From: Orychophragmus violaceus
Taxonomy: Eukaryota > Streptophyta > Magnoliopsida > Brassicales > Brassicaceae
Assembly: GCA_030180135.1 (NCBI GenBank)
Contig: CM058233.1
Location: 63,384,500-63,448,499, forward strand
Length of the DNA stretch: 64,000 nt
Reading direction: 5' to 3'
The notes below the pieces were generated by a model that was given only the letters and a program-made list of their open reading frames with translations, had not been told where the DNA came from and did not search any database. The first letter of the stretch is position 1. Each line of letters starts with the position of its first letter. The position numbers and the translations under genes were made by a program. Of this stretch, positions 1 to 11,116 are shown one piece after another.

Positions 1-209
1 TCGTTATAGTTTAAAAAGTTTGTTCTTTAAATACAAATTATTTCTTTGTCGATTCAACCCTATATTAGTTTATCGAATGATAGTAAGATATTTTGTTTTT
101 TTTGGTCAATAGTAAGATATTTTGTTTACTATAATTTCTATACGCTTTATTGATAGAATCAATTTCAATGTTATACAACTCAACGTTGGATCTAATTTTT
201 TTTATAGAT

Positions 210-3200
210 ACTCTTATTTCCTATGCACATGAAGATGATTTCGTTGCATTTGTAGCGACCGATTCAGAACACGAAGAAGAATCAGAAAATGAAGGTAATA
301 ATTATGAATATATAGAATTAGTCTACCAGCTGTTTATATGTCTATATATGATTAAAAAATCAATTATCTATACTCTTTATATGTATAGATTTCGACGATC
401 AGTTTGATCCCAGTACTACGACTTTCAATCATGATTACACTGTTGGAAATTATCACGCAGCGGATCATATCCTACAAGAAAGAAAAATGAGTTCAATTAA
501 TAAAAAACTTTAGAAAGGTTTAATAAGATGAATCTGGCATCAGGGAGTGTTAAGCCCGGAATTGCGGAAAATGTTATTATTTTATTTTTTCAAATTATTT
601 ATCAAAAACTCTTTTCAATCTAACTATAGTTTGACTAAGCTTTGAAGTATATGGCATTAGGATACAAGGACCATGGCGATCCTTCATACACGTGTACCCA
701 TTGCGGTGCTTATATGTGGTTTGATGAACGTATAAACAAAAGAGGATCGGAAGCACGACCGGTTTTCTAAATGTGTTGTAAACATGGAAAAGTTGAGATT
801 CCTCTTCTTAAAACACCTCCGTCTACATTGCTTGCATTGTTGCATAATGGTGATGATGATAGCAAGAATTTTGGGAGATTATTAGGGCATATAATATGAT
901 GTTTTCATTCACGTCGCTTGATGGGAAAGTGAACAACAAATTGAACAGTGGGAAAGGGCCGTATCTGTTTCAGCTACAAGGTGAAAACTACCATAGAATA
1001 GGAGATATGTTACCAGATCCTGATCAAGATCCAGCTTTTTTGCAACTCTATATTCACGATTGCCATAATGAGACCAATAATCGGATAAAGGCTTACGAGT
1101 AACCTAATTATTTATTTAAACATCTATTATTTTATTTTGTTTCTGATTGCATGGTTTTCAAATTTTCAGGAAGACTGGGTCGGTTGAAAAAATTCGACCA
1201 AAAATAGTGGATTTGATCAAGAAAATGTTGGATAAACATAATCCTCACGTTGGTGCATTAAGATCAGCAAGAGATCGAATGGATTTGACAAAGAATATGG
1301 AAAGTATAAAATTTAGAATTCTAAGCAGAAGATATAAATATGGTAGGACCTATAATTTACCTACGACAAACGAGGTGGCTGGATTAATACCTGGGGATTT
1401 TCGAATGGACATGGAACCACGTGATATTATTATTCAGAGTAAATCAGAGAAATGCAGAGAATAAGTGAATTGCATCCAACAAATTTTCCATTGCAATATC
1501 CTTTGCTATTTCCATACGGTGAAGACGGTTTCAGGTTAGTAATTTGGCTCAATGGTTTGAACAAGTTATATGATTCTCATGGTTTATTCTTTGCTTTATT
1601 AATTATTTTTTTTAAATATTCAGGCTAGGTATAAACATTGGCTATGTTGACACAAACGGAAGAACTAGAACAAAGATCACCATGCGAGAATTTTTTGCAT
1701 TTCGAATTCTCGAAAGGCGTAATGAATCTCCGACTATTCTCATGTCTGAAAAATTATTTCAGCAGTTTTTGGTTGATGTTTACACCATGATTGAGACAAG
1801 CCGATTTTCTTTTCTACGGCAGAATCAGAAAAAACTTAGAGTTGAAAGTTACGATAAATTAAAAGATGCTTCGTCGAGAGGAGATGCAAATCTGTCTAAC
1901 TAGGGAACAAAAGTACATTTGCCATCTTCATTTGTTGGTGGTCTAAAGTATATGATGCAAAATTATCTAGATGCAATGGCTACATGCAAGTATTTTGGGT
2001 TCCCAGATCTTTTCATAACAATTACATGCAACCCAAAGTGGCCTAAAATTACAAGATTACTTGAGAAGAATGGTTTAAAACCAGAAGATAGACCTGAAGC
2101 ATGTTGCAGAATATTCAAATTGAAACTCGACAGTTTAGTTGAAGATTTGACAAAGAATAAGACGTTTGGTAACGTAAATTCAGGTAAAAAAAAAAAAATC
2201 CTTGCTTCAATATGGATTAAATCATATTTTTCTTTTAGTATCTTTATATGTTATAAACATAATCTAGAGTTTGACCAAAAAAAAAAAAACATAATCTAGA
2301 ATTGTTCCAAATCATTATTCTGAAAGTTTAAATCAAGTATATATCTATTTTGCAGCTATGTACACAATAGAGTGGCAAAAGAGAGGACTTTCACATGCTC
2401 ATTTGATTGTTTTCTTACATCCTGATTCTAAGCTACCAACTGGTGATGATATAGATAAGTTCATCAGTGCAGAAATTCCTGATAAAGAGGATGATCTTCA
2501 TTTGTACGAGGTTGTTGCGGATATGATGATGCATGGTTCATGTGGCCCTCACAATAAAGATAGTCCATGTATGCAAGATGGGAAGTGTACAAAGTACTTT
2601 CCAAAACCTTTTAGTGAAACAACTCATGTTGATGCAGGAGGGTTTCCTATTTACAGACGTAGAGAGGACAATACAAGGTTTGTAACAAAAAGAGGGTTTA
2701 ATTTTGACAATTCATACGTGATACCTTACAATAAAACTCTATCCAAGCGTTATCGAGCTCATATCAACGTTGAGTGGTGTTGCCAAACCCGAGATGTCAA
2801 ATACCTTTTCAAGTATATCCACAAGGGTTCTGACTATGTAAGAGCATCTTTAGGAAACGAAGCTGGTGATGGTAACGTTGCAGATAAGGATCAAGTCAAA
2901 GATGAAATTAAAGAGTATACCAGCTGTCGGTATGTGAACCCAATAAAACTATTGTTGTTTGTTTTGTTAATATGATTGTGTCATATATACATCATTTCAG
3001 TTGAAAATAATTATATTTAATACAGGTATATATCTTCCTACGAGGCTACATGGAGAATTCTTGCGTTCAATACTAATTTCCGAACTATGCAAGTAGAGAA
3101 ACTTTCATTTCATCTCGAGGGTGAACAGCCGTTGCTTTACGAGGAAGATGACAATGTGGATGACGTTTTTAATCGACCATTGTTTGGTAGATCAAAGTTT

Positions 3201-4624
3201 CTGGCTTTCATGGACTATTACAAAAAGAATACCAAAGCGAAGAAGATGACTTACGCTGATTTTCCAACCGAACATGTTTGGATTTTAAAGACTAGAGAAT
3301 GGAAAGATCAGCAAAAAGGTTTTGCAATTGGAAGGCTAACATACGTCCCCCGAGTAAAAGAAGATGCATACTATCTGAGGGATTTGCTTAACATCGTACC
3401 AGGTCCATCATGTTATGATGATATCAAAACGGTTGATGGTGTTGTTTATCCTGAGTACAAATTGGCTTACGAAGCTTTGGGTTTGCTTGATGATGATTCT
3501 ATATATGTTGAAACTATAAAAGAAGCCGCTCAATGGGGTAGCTGTACGTATGTGCGGGAATCGTTTGTTCTCATGATTCTAACCAACACTGTTCAGAATG
3601 TACCAGAACTTTGGAATAAAACATGGGAATACTTATCAGACGACATATTAATCAAACAAAGAGCCATAAGAAAAGATCCATGTAAGTAAAACTATATTAA
3701 GGAGCATTATCGAAAATAGTTTTTTACATAAATGTATTTAATGTCTTATACTTTTATTTTTGTATATTTTAGATTATACCATGACCGAACAGCAGATCAA
3801 GAATCATGCATTAGTGGAGATAGAAATGCTCATGCGTAGAAGTGGGATTTCACTGTTTCAGATTGATAAAATGCCCAAACCCGATATGAGCGCTGTGGCT
3901 TAGGATAAGAACACGTTGATAACAGAAGACTTATCATACGATCGTGATGAGCTAAAAGCTGACTTGGACAGAGATCTGCCCAAACTTATGGAAGAACAAA
4001 GGGGTGTTTATAATGAGATTATGACCGCAGTTGACAATGGAACTGGTGGTATGTTTTTTGTTTATGGATTTGGAGGGACAGGGAAAACGTTTCTGTGGAG
4101 TGTTATTGGGGCCATTATTCGATCCAAGGGTGATATATTATTAAATGTTGCATCCCGTGGTATTGCTGCTTTGTTACTAAAAGGTGGTCGAACGGCTCAT
4201 TCTAGATTTAGGATCCCTATTCAAGTAAATGAAGGGACAATGTGTTCTACTCTTAAACCTGGAACAAATCAAACAGAGTTGGTCAAGTTAGCTAAACTTA
4301 TTATATGGGACGAAGCGCCAATGATGAGTAAATACTGTTTTGAGACTATGGATCGGAGCATGCGCGATATTTTGGGAAAAGATGTTCTATTTGGAGGTAA
4401 GCCTATTGTTTTTGGTGGTTATTTTAGATAGATTTTTCCGGTTATAACTAATGGTGGAAGAGAGCAGACTGTAATGACTGCTTTGAATTCGTCGGTACTG
4501 TGGAACAAATGCAAAGTAATGCAGCTAACCAAAAACATGCGGCTTCTAGCTGATGGTCTGAGTATTGATCAAGTATTTATATTAATTGGGAAGTGCTTTT
4601 GTTCTTATATTCACTCTCAAAATG
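210..4624 (+). pseudogene. Helitron Rep-PIF1 helicase protein, multi-exon pseudogene
   Basis: This protein would nick, transfer and unwind DNA during rolling-circle transposition. An acidic N-terminal exon (about 210-286) is followed by a cysteine-rich helitron N-domain (651-1098). Introns with GT..AG ends fit at 1099-1169, 1535-1623, 2184-2355, 2930-3025 and 3682-3772. The Rep part shows the HUH-type motif RGLSHAHLIVFL (near 2385-2420) and the two-tyrosine motif KYLFKYIHKG (near 2798-2827). The helicase part (3916-4431) has Walker A GFGGTGKT and Walker B LIIWDEAPM. Damage seen: stop near 768, frameshifts near 885 and 1450, stops at 1901-1903, 3901-3903 and 4429-4431; at the last site the conserved GGDFRQ reads GGYFR followed by a stop. 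Homology stops near 4570-4624, so helicase motifs after the TKNMRL region are missing. Family assignment is firm; exon borders are by eye. Confidence 0.88.
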
Positions 4625-4629
4625 ACTGA

Positions 4630-5204
4630 TTACTAATTTACCATTAATGAAATTAGGTTAATTACTGTGTCAGCCTTATTTTAAATTGAAATATTTTTAA
4701 TTATTTATTATCCTTAATTTATACTAATAATTTTATTATGTTTTAAATTTTATTTTGGAGATATACTTAACATTGGACAAAAAATAAAGAAAATAAGATG
4801 AGATGATAAATATGGAAAGTAAGATAAGATGATAAATATGAAGTATTTATAATGATTTTTTAATTTTATTTTGGAGATATACATAGCCTTCGATGAAAAA
4901 TAAAAAATTAAGATGGTATTAATATGGAAATATTTATGAATATTTTCTAATATTAATAAATGTGATTGTAGATAATACAATTTTACATAGTACATTCATA
5001 CTATTTATATAAATTTTCAATATATATATATAAATGATAAAATATTTTTAATAAGAAAATTTTATGATAATTTTTATACATATAAATATACAATTATAAT
5101 TTATTTTATTTTTATTAATTTTATTTTATAACAAATTATAAAATACTTTAATAAAAGGTTAAGCATAATAACGTCTGTATTTATTTTTAATTATAAATAG
5201 TTTG

Positions 5205-5235
<31 letters not shown>

Positions 5236-5290
5236 GTGTTGTTAAATTTATTTGATGTTGTTTTTAAAAAAAAATATTTTTAATAATATT
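4630..5290. other. AT-rich Helitron 3' tail, no gene
   Basis: Very AT-rich sequence between the truncated helicase and the terminal hairpin. I see no credible coding sequence; the minus-strand ORF at 4750-4995 is low-complexity. It replaces the expected C-terminal helicase exons, suggesting an internal deletion. Confidence 0.6.
5206..5231. repeat. (AT)n microsatellite
   Basis: Run of alternating A and T about 26 bp long in the Helitron 3' tail. Confidence 0.8.
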
Positions 5291-5293
5291 TGT

Positions 5294-5324
5294 GCTCTCA
5301 CATGATGCGAGCGAATCATACTAG
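5294..5324 (+). other. Helitron 3' terminus: hairpin plus CTAG
   Basis: GCTCTCA (5294-5300) can pair with TGCGAGC (5306-5312) over a 5-nt loop with one mismatch. Eight bases later comes CTAG (5321-5324), followed by T. This matches the Helitron rule of a subterminal hairpin and a CTRR end inserted in front of a T. Confidence 0.7.
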
Positions 5325-5474
5325 TTATCTATATAATTGTCTTTGTAGTGGTTCACATAATTTGTACTATCGTTAAAAAAAAGTTAAACTAGAATATAAA
5401 AAAACCTCTTTTGCTTTCAAATAATTTTTCAGTTTAGAAAAAATGATAGTTAGGTTCTGATTTTCTAGTATAAA

Positions 5475-5687
5475 AGATTGAGGAACTTTTATAACAAATG
5501 CGGTTTGTTAACTCACGAGTCGAAGGAATGTCCCTTTAATGTTGATCAAAATGATGAAGACCCTTGAATTCTAGACGAAAACAATGACAATGAGAATGGA
5601 GAGAATGCATATGCTTATGTTAGAAACAATGTAGAAGAGAATGACTTTGAAAACATGTATGTTGGGCTGGAGAACAATGAAGAATAA
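5475..5687 (+). pseudogene. LINE ORF1 zinc-knuckle fragment
   Basis: Reading from 5475 gives a peptide with KCGLLTHESKECPF, the hallmark of the CX2CX4HX4C knuckle following the DUF4283 region in plant LINE ORF1 proteins, then an acidic stretch. The first cysteine of the knuckle reads tyrosine (YNKC instead of CxxC), and one in-frame stop follows shortly after. No start codon or DUF4283 core is present. It lies just outside the Helitron end, so it is resident sequence or a separate insertion. Function is lost. Confidence 0.55.
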
Positions 5688-6079
5688 GTGTATGTGCCTC
5701 AAGCTTTATAGGACAATATTCTCGCTATTCAGACAATTTGATATTTACAAGAAAAAATTGTCAAAAGGCAAGTTCAAAGAAGTGGATTTCATGGACGTAT
5801 TTGCCGAATACATAAAACAAGAGAAGTCTCCTATATTTTAACAACGCAAGAGGCAAGAAGTTGAACATATGCTGAGAAATCCGATTTCTGGAGACGTACC
5901 ATTTGTCCTATAGAAAAAAGGCTGGTGGCTATGAGTCACAAGGATCATGCTCATGCTATTACTCAATAGAGAGAGTCGCGGGGCATGTACCCCCACAAAA
6001 GAATAAATACATAGAATTAGAAATGGGTATACGAAATCAGAATCACATAGAATCAGTTGTCCGTAATCGCCCGATCAGC
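5688..6079. other. Gene-free spacer, possibly LINE-derived
   Basis: No intact frame. Short peptides in several frames could continue the LINE ORF1 scrap, but I cannot support them. Similarity to the right-hand B LTR starts only after about 6080. Confidence 0.4.
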
Positions 6080-6439
6080 CTGTCTTGGCCGATCGTACCG
6101 TGCGTCTACGCACCCGTTCGTTTGTGTCCTTTGGAACGTTATATTCCTTTACCGTGTTTGTGCCAACTTGCGTCACTGTCCATTGATCTCCAGGACCATC
6201 CTACGGAAGTCCTGAGAGGACCATACGCGACCCGACACAAGCCCATTCGCACACGGTCGCGGACGACTAACAACGACCCGGCTGCTCGCAACCGTTCATG
6301 ACCTCGGACTTGGCCGATCATGAAATTAAACCGCATTCATGATCAAGACACGGCTTCACCTTTCATGTAACTCCATTACTAATTCCTCTTATTCCGTGCC
6401 ATGAACACCAACAGACGCGTCTGTCCCACGAACAGAAAC

Positions 6440-6575
6440 AATCGTCCGTGAACGGTTACGAGTTCCACGGACGGATACGATCATCCCGCAGACGGATACG
6501 ATCATCCCGCAGACGATTCCGATCAACCTACGGACGATTTCCGGTCAACCCGCAGACGATTCTGGTCGTCCTGCA
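6440..6575. repeat. Short version of the ~20-bp GATCGTCC tandem repeat
   Basis: About six degenerate ~20-bp units of the type ACGGATACGATCATCCCGCA. The homologous block in the right LTR (42105-42500) is about three times longer. Confidence 0.7.
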
Positions 6576-7013
6576 TGTACCAAGCCGTTGCTCGGTTTTC
6601 ATTCAGCCCCAAACTTTCCTTCGTCAGTTTCTGGGTATTTGTCTCTTGTTTCCCAGCCTTGACTGCCTTAGAAACCGTCCCAATCTTAAACCGCCGACTA
6701 ATACCGTTGAGTATTCCAGCTAAAATATCCTTCTTTCTCTTCTTTTAATTGGCCTTTGCCTTAGGAAAAAGCATGGGTTCTTCCCTGGATGTGTTGATGG
6801 CGAAAATGGCCTCTTGGGGGTCTATTTATAGCCTCCCAATTCGGTCAATAACTTCCCAAGAGAATGGGCACCTTTGGTTGGCCGAAAGGGTACCAACCAT
6901 TGGTAACCCTTTGATCCAACAGCCACTAGCTGACCACCTGACCTAGTAGGTCATCGCTCCATCCAGCTGGGTTGAGCTGATTGCCAGATGACCCAGTTGG
7001 CCAACTGGACTGT

Positions 7014-8174
7014 TGATATGCTCAAAGTTTAATCCCTAGAATTACACTGCAAGTGCACAGACGTGATTAGTAATATATAGGGGTCGAATCCACATAGACT
7101 CAAGAATCTTACGATAGACTATAGAGGTTCGAATTAAGCTAAGCAACAACAAAGAATAAGCAGTAAATAATGCACAAAAGTAAATCAAACAGTTTTTAAT
7201 CAATCAAGCGAAGCGTCATGCCAAGGGAGTTTTCAGGAAATCAGGAATACAAGCAATCAATCAATCGGGATCAAATTAAGAATGGTTCTAGAATTAGAAT
7301 CACAGAAATATAACAGACCAACTTTCGTTGCGAATATTAACTATGTCTAACAACCTAGCAAGCCAACTTTCGTTGTGAATCCTAGAGCTCTAAACATGCA
7401 TTAATCTCAGGTTCTTTTGTTTACATTTCTTCTAAACCAAATTTCCTTGCAGATAGTCAAATTGCTCATCTAGGTTCTGTCTAGCTAATTAACCAACTTT
7501 CGTTGCATAAATCAACCTAACATCAATAATCTAAGTGGCCAATTTAGATTAAGCATTAAGATTAACCCTAGATGAAGAACTAGAAACTATGAATCCCTAC
7601 AGATTGATTAACCTCATATTCCATGAAATCCCTAATGAGAATCCCTAAACCTAACTGGAGAACTACTCAGACATGTAAATCATAACAATAAACATGATGA
7701 ATAGAAATCCAAATAACATAAAAAGGATACAAAAACAGGGGTTCGAAATCTCTTCTCTGTCGAGTACAAGACCAACCCCAAAATCTCTCAATCTCTGATA
7801 AGTAAATTCTAGCTTAAACAATGGCTTAAAAACCTTAATATAATAGTTTAAAAACGTTTTGGGCTTCGTTGTAATTATGAGAAACGTCTAGGCCAAGCTG
7901 CAAATATCCAAAATCTTCATTAAACTGGCGAAAAAACCTAATGGGCTTCTGTGTCGATCAATGCTGATGATCTGTCGATCGACACTCAACTCCAATATCG
8001 GCTCTAATTTCTTCTCTCTCTCTCCCGAATGCTCCATAATGCGCCATAATATCCAAATAGGCCCCAAATGTACCTAAACCTTTTAAACACATAAAAGAAC
8101 TCCAAAACATACTGAAAGACTCAATAACAAAGACCTATATCATTGTTAAAAACCCTAAAAACCATGATATATCA
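7014..8174 (-). mobile_element. Solo LTR, Athila/Tat-like Ty3/gypsy family
   Basis: Begins TGATATGCTC and ends CCATGATATATCA. Read on the minus strand this is the same start (TGATATATCATGG) and end (GCATATCA) as the LTR at 62212-63416. It interrupts sequence that is continuous in the other B LTR. Flanks read ACTGT and ACTTA, a 5-bp TSD with two later substitutions. No internal region is present, so it is a solo LTR left by LTR-LTR recombination. It contains a TGTCGATCGACAC palindrome near 7972. Confidence 0.82.
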
Positions 8175-8370
8175 ACTTATCAGCTCATTTGAGATGAACA
8201 CTCCTTCCTAGCTCCTTTCCTCTTAGCTAAGCTTCCATCCAACGGAGCTTAGCCACTTTTAGACCATGGAACACTTCTTCTTAGTCTTTCCAACTAATAG
8301 TGTACGTTTTGGTCCATGTCTCATTTCCTCAATCTTCCTAGGGTGGGATCCCCGGTTCCGGGATGTTACA

Positions 8371-8400
8371 AGTCTACCCCCCTTGAATGGGATTCGTCCC
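8371..8400 (-). other. Polypurine tract of element B (minus strand)
   Basis: The complement reads as a GGACGAAT-like stretch followed by AAGGGGGGTAGACT directly next to the LTR start TGTAAC. This is the standard 3' end of plant Ty3/gypsy elements and fixes B's orientation as minus. Confidence 0.7.
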
Positions 8401-8559
8401 TGAATCTGAGTCAAGGTATTTACCCCGTTCAAACTATATAAACTATTTGGGGGCTAATAACATCCCAAAAGTGTTAGGAAAACATTCTGTATGCATTACC
8501 AATTCTCACATGACCATAATAATACCCTAGACATTCTACATTCAAAGTAATTCGGCTTA

Positions 8560-9324
8560 AGTCCCTTTATTACCGGTTGCACACGAACGGAAACGACCAT
8601 GGTCGCGTCGTGTTTCACGAATGGGCGTCACTTGATTGCCTCCTTATGGACATGTGCAATCGTCCGCGAATGGTTACGATCGTCCCGCGATCGGGTGTGG
8701 TCGTCCTGCATTCGCTCCTCGTTCGTCCTGCGATCATCCCACGATCGTCCTGCGGTCGTCCCACGATCGTCATGTGGTCGGTGAGATCATCCCACGGACG
8801 ACATGATCACCCGTTTGTATCCTTAAGCCCGTCCGGTCATGAATCTATACAGATGCACCATCCGTTACGCAGTAATATCGTCCCGTGGACGTGTTCCGTT
8901 GACCAGTGGACGTACTCTTGGCTCATAGGCGAACCGTCATGAACCCATTCCCACCCATTCATACGTTCGAACATAACCGACCCGTCTCATGATACACGGC
9001 CGTGATCTTGGCATATGGCCAATCATGGGTTTCCCTTTGGAACTCAAACCAATCATATACAACATGTCTGCCAGTTTCCGGTTCTAATTAGAATGTAAAG
9101 AGAGGGAATTATTCCAACCAGAACCCACCAAATGTCGACCATACGGCTTTGTCGTGGTCGCGGTTCAGTCAGGGAATCCAGTATGCACCTTGGCTGTTAC
9201 AGTTGTCTTATTAGACTCTTTAGCCGTTGAGAGATCCATGTATGATCCTCTTAATGCTCCTTTCGTCCAAAAGCTTTCCTTTCACTGAATAAGCTTTATG
9301 CGTTCCCAGGACGGGGATGCTACA
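8560..9324 (-). mobile_element. Second gypsy LTR-like terminus (C), minus strand
   Basis: A stretch rich in CGATCGTCC-type words (8640-8790) ends in GGGGATGCTACA at 9324. It is followed by AGTCTTGCCCACCAATTGGGAATTCGTCC-type sequence, again an LTR start plus polypurine tract read on the minus strand. It resembles but is not identical to the B terminus 950 bp to the left. The left border is uncertain. It is either an LTR of a related element or a product of recombination between related elements. Confidence 0.5.
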
Positions 9325-10014
9325 AGTCTTGCCCACCAATTGGGAATTCGTCCCTGAATTCGGTGGTGGTTAACTTTAGTATCCACTCTCTCTGCCCCGA
9401 CCTAATATTCCTTTCTATTTCCCATTGACCTTGGTCCATCAAGACTTAATCCTTTCCCTTATTTTTGTCTTGTCTTGGACTTAGTCAAATTCTGATCACA
9501 GTCCTTATACAGACTTGATCCACACTTGATCCTTGTCCTCCCTGGACTTGATATTAGTTTTCTGATCTTAGTAAATCTCTTACTAGATCGTATTCAGGCC
9601 TTGGTCCCCGTAGGACTCGACCTTTATCAACCATCCCCCAACTCACAACACTATGTGTAGTCCCGGAGTCAGCAAGTATGTGTGTCTCCACACCACCAAT
9701 GGTTTATTTCCTTACACATTCAAAATGCTAAGCGACCTAACCCTTTTTCCAACGCTATAGAAAGTTCTGCCTAATCCTTCTTGGACTTGTCCCTTTCCCC
9801 AATTCTATGGGAATCTTGGCCCTTGTCCTCCTTGTACTCAGCCATGGTTACGGTTCTTACGCATTCACAATGCTATGAAACCTAACCCTTTACCCAAATG
9901 TAATGCCACACAATAATTTGAAGAAGTGGGGTTTAGTGACCGACCATCAATCGCATTATAGGAGTTGGCCACGCCAATGTCCTCAAACAGTTCGTAAACT
10001 CGTGGTATCCCGGT
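9325..10014 (-). other. Decayed internal region of a minus-strand gypsy element
   Basis: Sequence between the polypurine tract at 9325 and the gag scrap at 10015. No pol motif is readable in any frame, so most of gag-pol has been deleted. Confidence 0.4.
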
Positions 10015-10266
10015 CTAGCCCTTAGCCTCTGCTGTTTGACTTTCATTCCCACGTTTTATTTCTGGTCTCTGTTTTTCTTCTGGCAGTTTTGAGCATTCAC
10101 ACATGTGATGCCCGGTCTTTACACAATGAATGCATATCACTGGTCTTTCGTTTGTCACTCTTTCTTTCCCCTTATTTTGCAGAAATATTAGGATCCCGTG
10201 GTCCCTTCTGTTGCACTTCGCACATACTCTTCTTTGCTTCCTACACTTCCCAAAGTGCGCTTCCAT
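10015..10266 (-). pseudogene. gag zinc-knuckle fragment, minus-strand gypsy element
   Basis: The 83-codon frame contains CIHCVKTGHHMCEC, a CX2CX4HX4C retroviral-type zinc knuckle, preceded by a second imperfect C..C pair (CAKCNRRDH). Such knuckles bind the genomic RNA during packaging into the particle. It lies on the minus strand between a mutated primer-binding site (right) and a polypurine tract (left), so it is what remains of element B's (or C's) gag. No matrix/capsid part and no protease or polymerase follow. Non-functional. Confidence 0.65.
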
Positions 10267-10730
10267 TGTTTCTGCAAGTGGTACTTTGCGGTTTCCAGAG
10301 GATGGCGATCAGCCCCAACTTAATCCCATTTTCCTCTTTACTTTGCGGACAGTCTCGGATCCCTTCGTCCTTACTGCCACCTTCACAAATACTTCGGCAC
10401 AGATTTCTAGAGGTATGCTAACCAGCCCCAACTTAATCACATTTCCCTCTTTAGGTCCCTCCCAGTTCGGGAAACCACTTCTTCCCGTCTGACCTTGATC
10501 CAAATTCAGGAACCAATATCCCAACCGATCCCATACTCGGCTGGTCAATAAGACATTCCAACTGATCCCATACTCAGCTAGAAAGTACTTCCCGTTAGAC
10601 TTGTTCTCAAAGCCTGCCCAAGACTCGGTGCGTCCTTGGTTCACTTGTCTCTGCAAGCCACCAGTTATACGCGTCCCCTCCATGAAGTGAACCGCATGGT
10701 CGTAGAAACAACTCCACTTTAATAAAAACT
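10267..10730 (-). other. 5' leader of element B with mutated primer-binding site
   Basis: On the minus strand this follows the B LTR end. The segment just inside (about 10690-10730) aligns with the primer-site region of gypsy A in reverse (TAGAAACAACTCC ... ACTTGAAACACCCC). The core expected to read GCTCTGATACCA reads ACTTTAATAAAA instead. Long minus-strand ORFs here span the leader and LTR and are not credible genes. Confidence 0.6.
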
Positions 10731-11116
10731 TGAAACACCCCGACCCAGCCACCCTAGGCCGCGACCATGCGTTCCAGTGGTCAGGCCGTTCCATGGCTTG
10801 AACCTCCCTAAATTTCGTCCTATTTAAATTTTCCCTCTGTGACGAGTATTTCTCGTATCTTCCTATTGACTTCTAGTCTTAGATCCTTCATACTTAGCAA
10901 TATGCAGCGGAAATCCTTTTCTAACCTTTATATCGTTCTTCTAAAGAACGATCCATCCTTGAACCTCATGAGTTCTTAGTTTGTTTTCCTAAAACTCTTT
11001 TCGAGGTTCTAACCCTATGTATTCGTTCTAACCACCTAAATCTTACTTAGATAGTTCCATTCACCTATTTTGTTCTAGTCATTCCTTAGAACAATATAAG
11101 AGTACTTGAATGTGTA
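10731..11116 (-). mobile_element. Right (5') LTR of element B, first part
   Basis: Starts TGAAACACCCCG, the complement of the GGGGTGTTTCA end also used by gypsy A. It is interrupted at 11116 by gypsy A. The TSD GTGTA (11112-11116) recurs at 41460-41464, where the LTR resumes. Confidence 0.72.

Larger units (their letters stand above)
1..5324 (+). mobile_element. Helitron, 3' part of a decayed autonomous copy
   Basis: Rolling-circle DNA transposon. The stretch holds intron-split coding remnants of a Rep/helicase protein (about 210-4624), then about 650 bp of AT-rich DNA, and ends in a short hairpin (5294-5312) followed by CTAG at 5321-5324 and a T, the expected Helitron 3' terminus inserted before a T. 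The 5' terminus is not visible and should lie left of the window; the TC at position 1 is only where the window starts. Several stops, frameshifts and loss of the helicase C-terminus show this copy cannot encode its own transposase. Confidence 0.85.
6080..8370 (-). mobile_element. Left (3') LTR of Ty3/gypsy element B, truncated, with solo-LTR insert
   Basis: About 6150-7013 plus 8175-8370 match 41840-43121 closely over their whole length, including the rare GATCGTCC repeat block and the shared terminal segment reading GGGATCCCCGGTTCCGGGAT. Both copies end in TTACA, the complement of the usual TGTAA LTR start, so the element runs on the minus strand. A polypurine tract in minus orientation follows at 8371. 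The outer end (TGAAACACCCC in the right copy) is missing, so this LTR is truncated on the left near 6080. A solo LTR interrupts it at 7014-8174. Confidence 0.75.

Noticed and set aside
1..2. TC at the window start as the Helitron 5' end
   Set aside because: The position is set by the window cut; no matching terminal sequence or A before it can be seen.
8577..8942. Plus-strand ORFs of 121 and 61 aa
   Set aside because: Lie within LTR-like repeat sequence C and share its repeated words.
10309..10794. Minus-strand 161-aa ORF
   Set aside because: Runs across the B leader, primer site and LTR end; no domain, and the composition follows non-coding LTR sequence.
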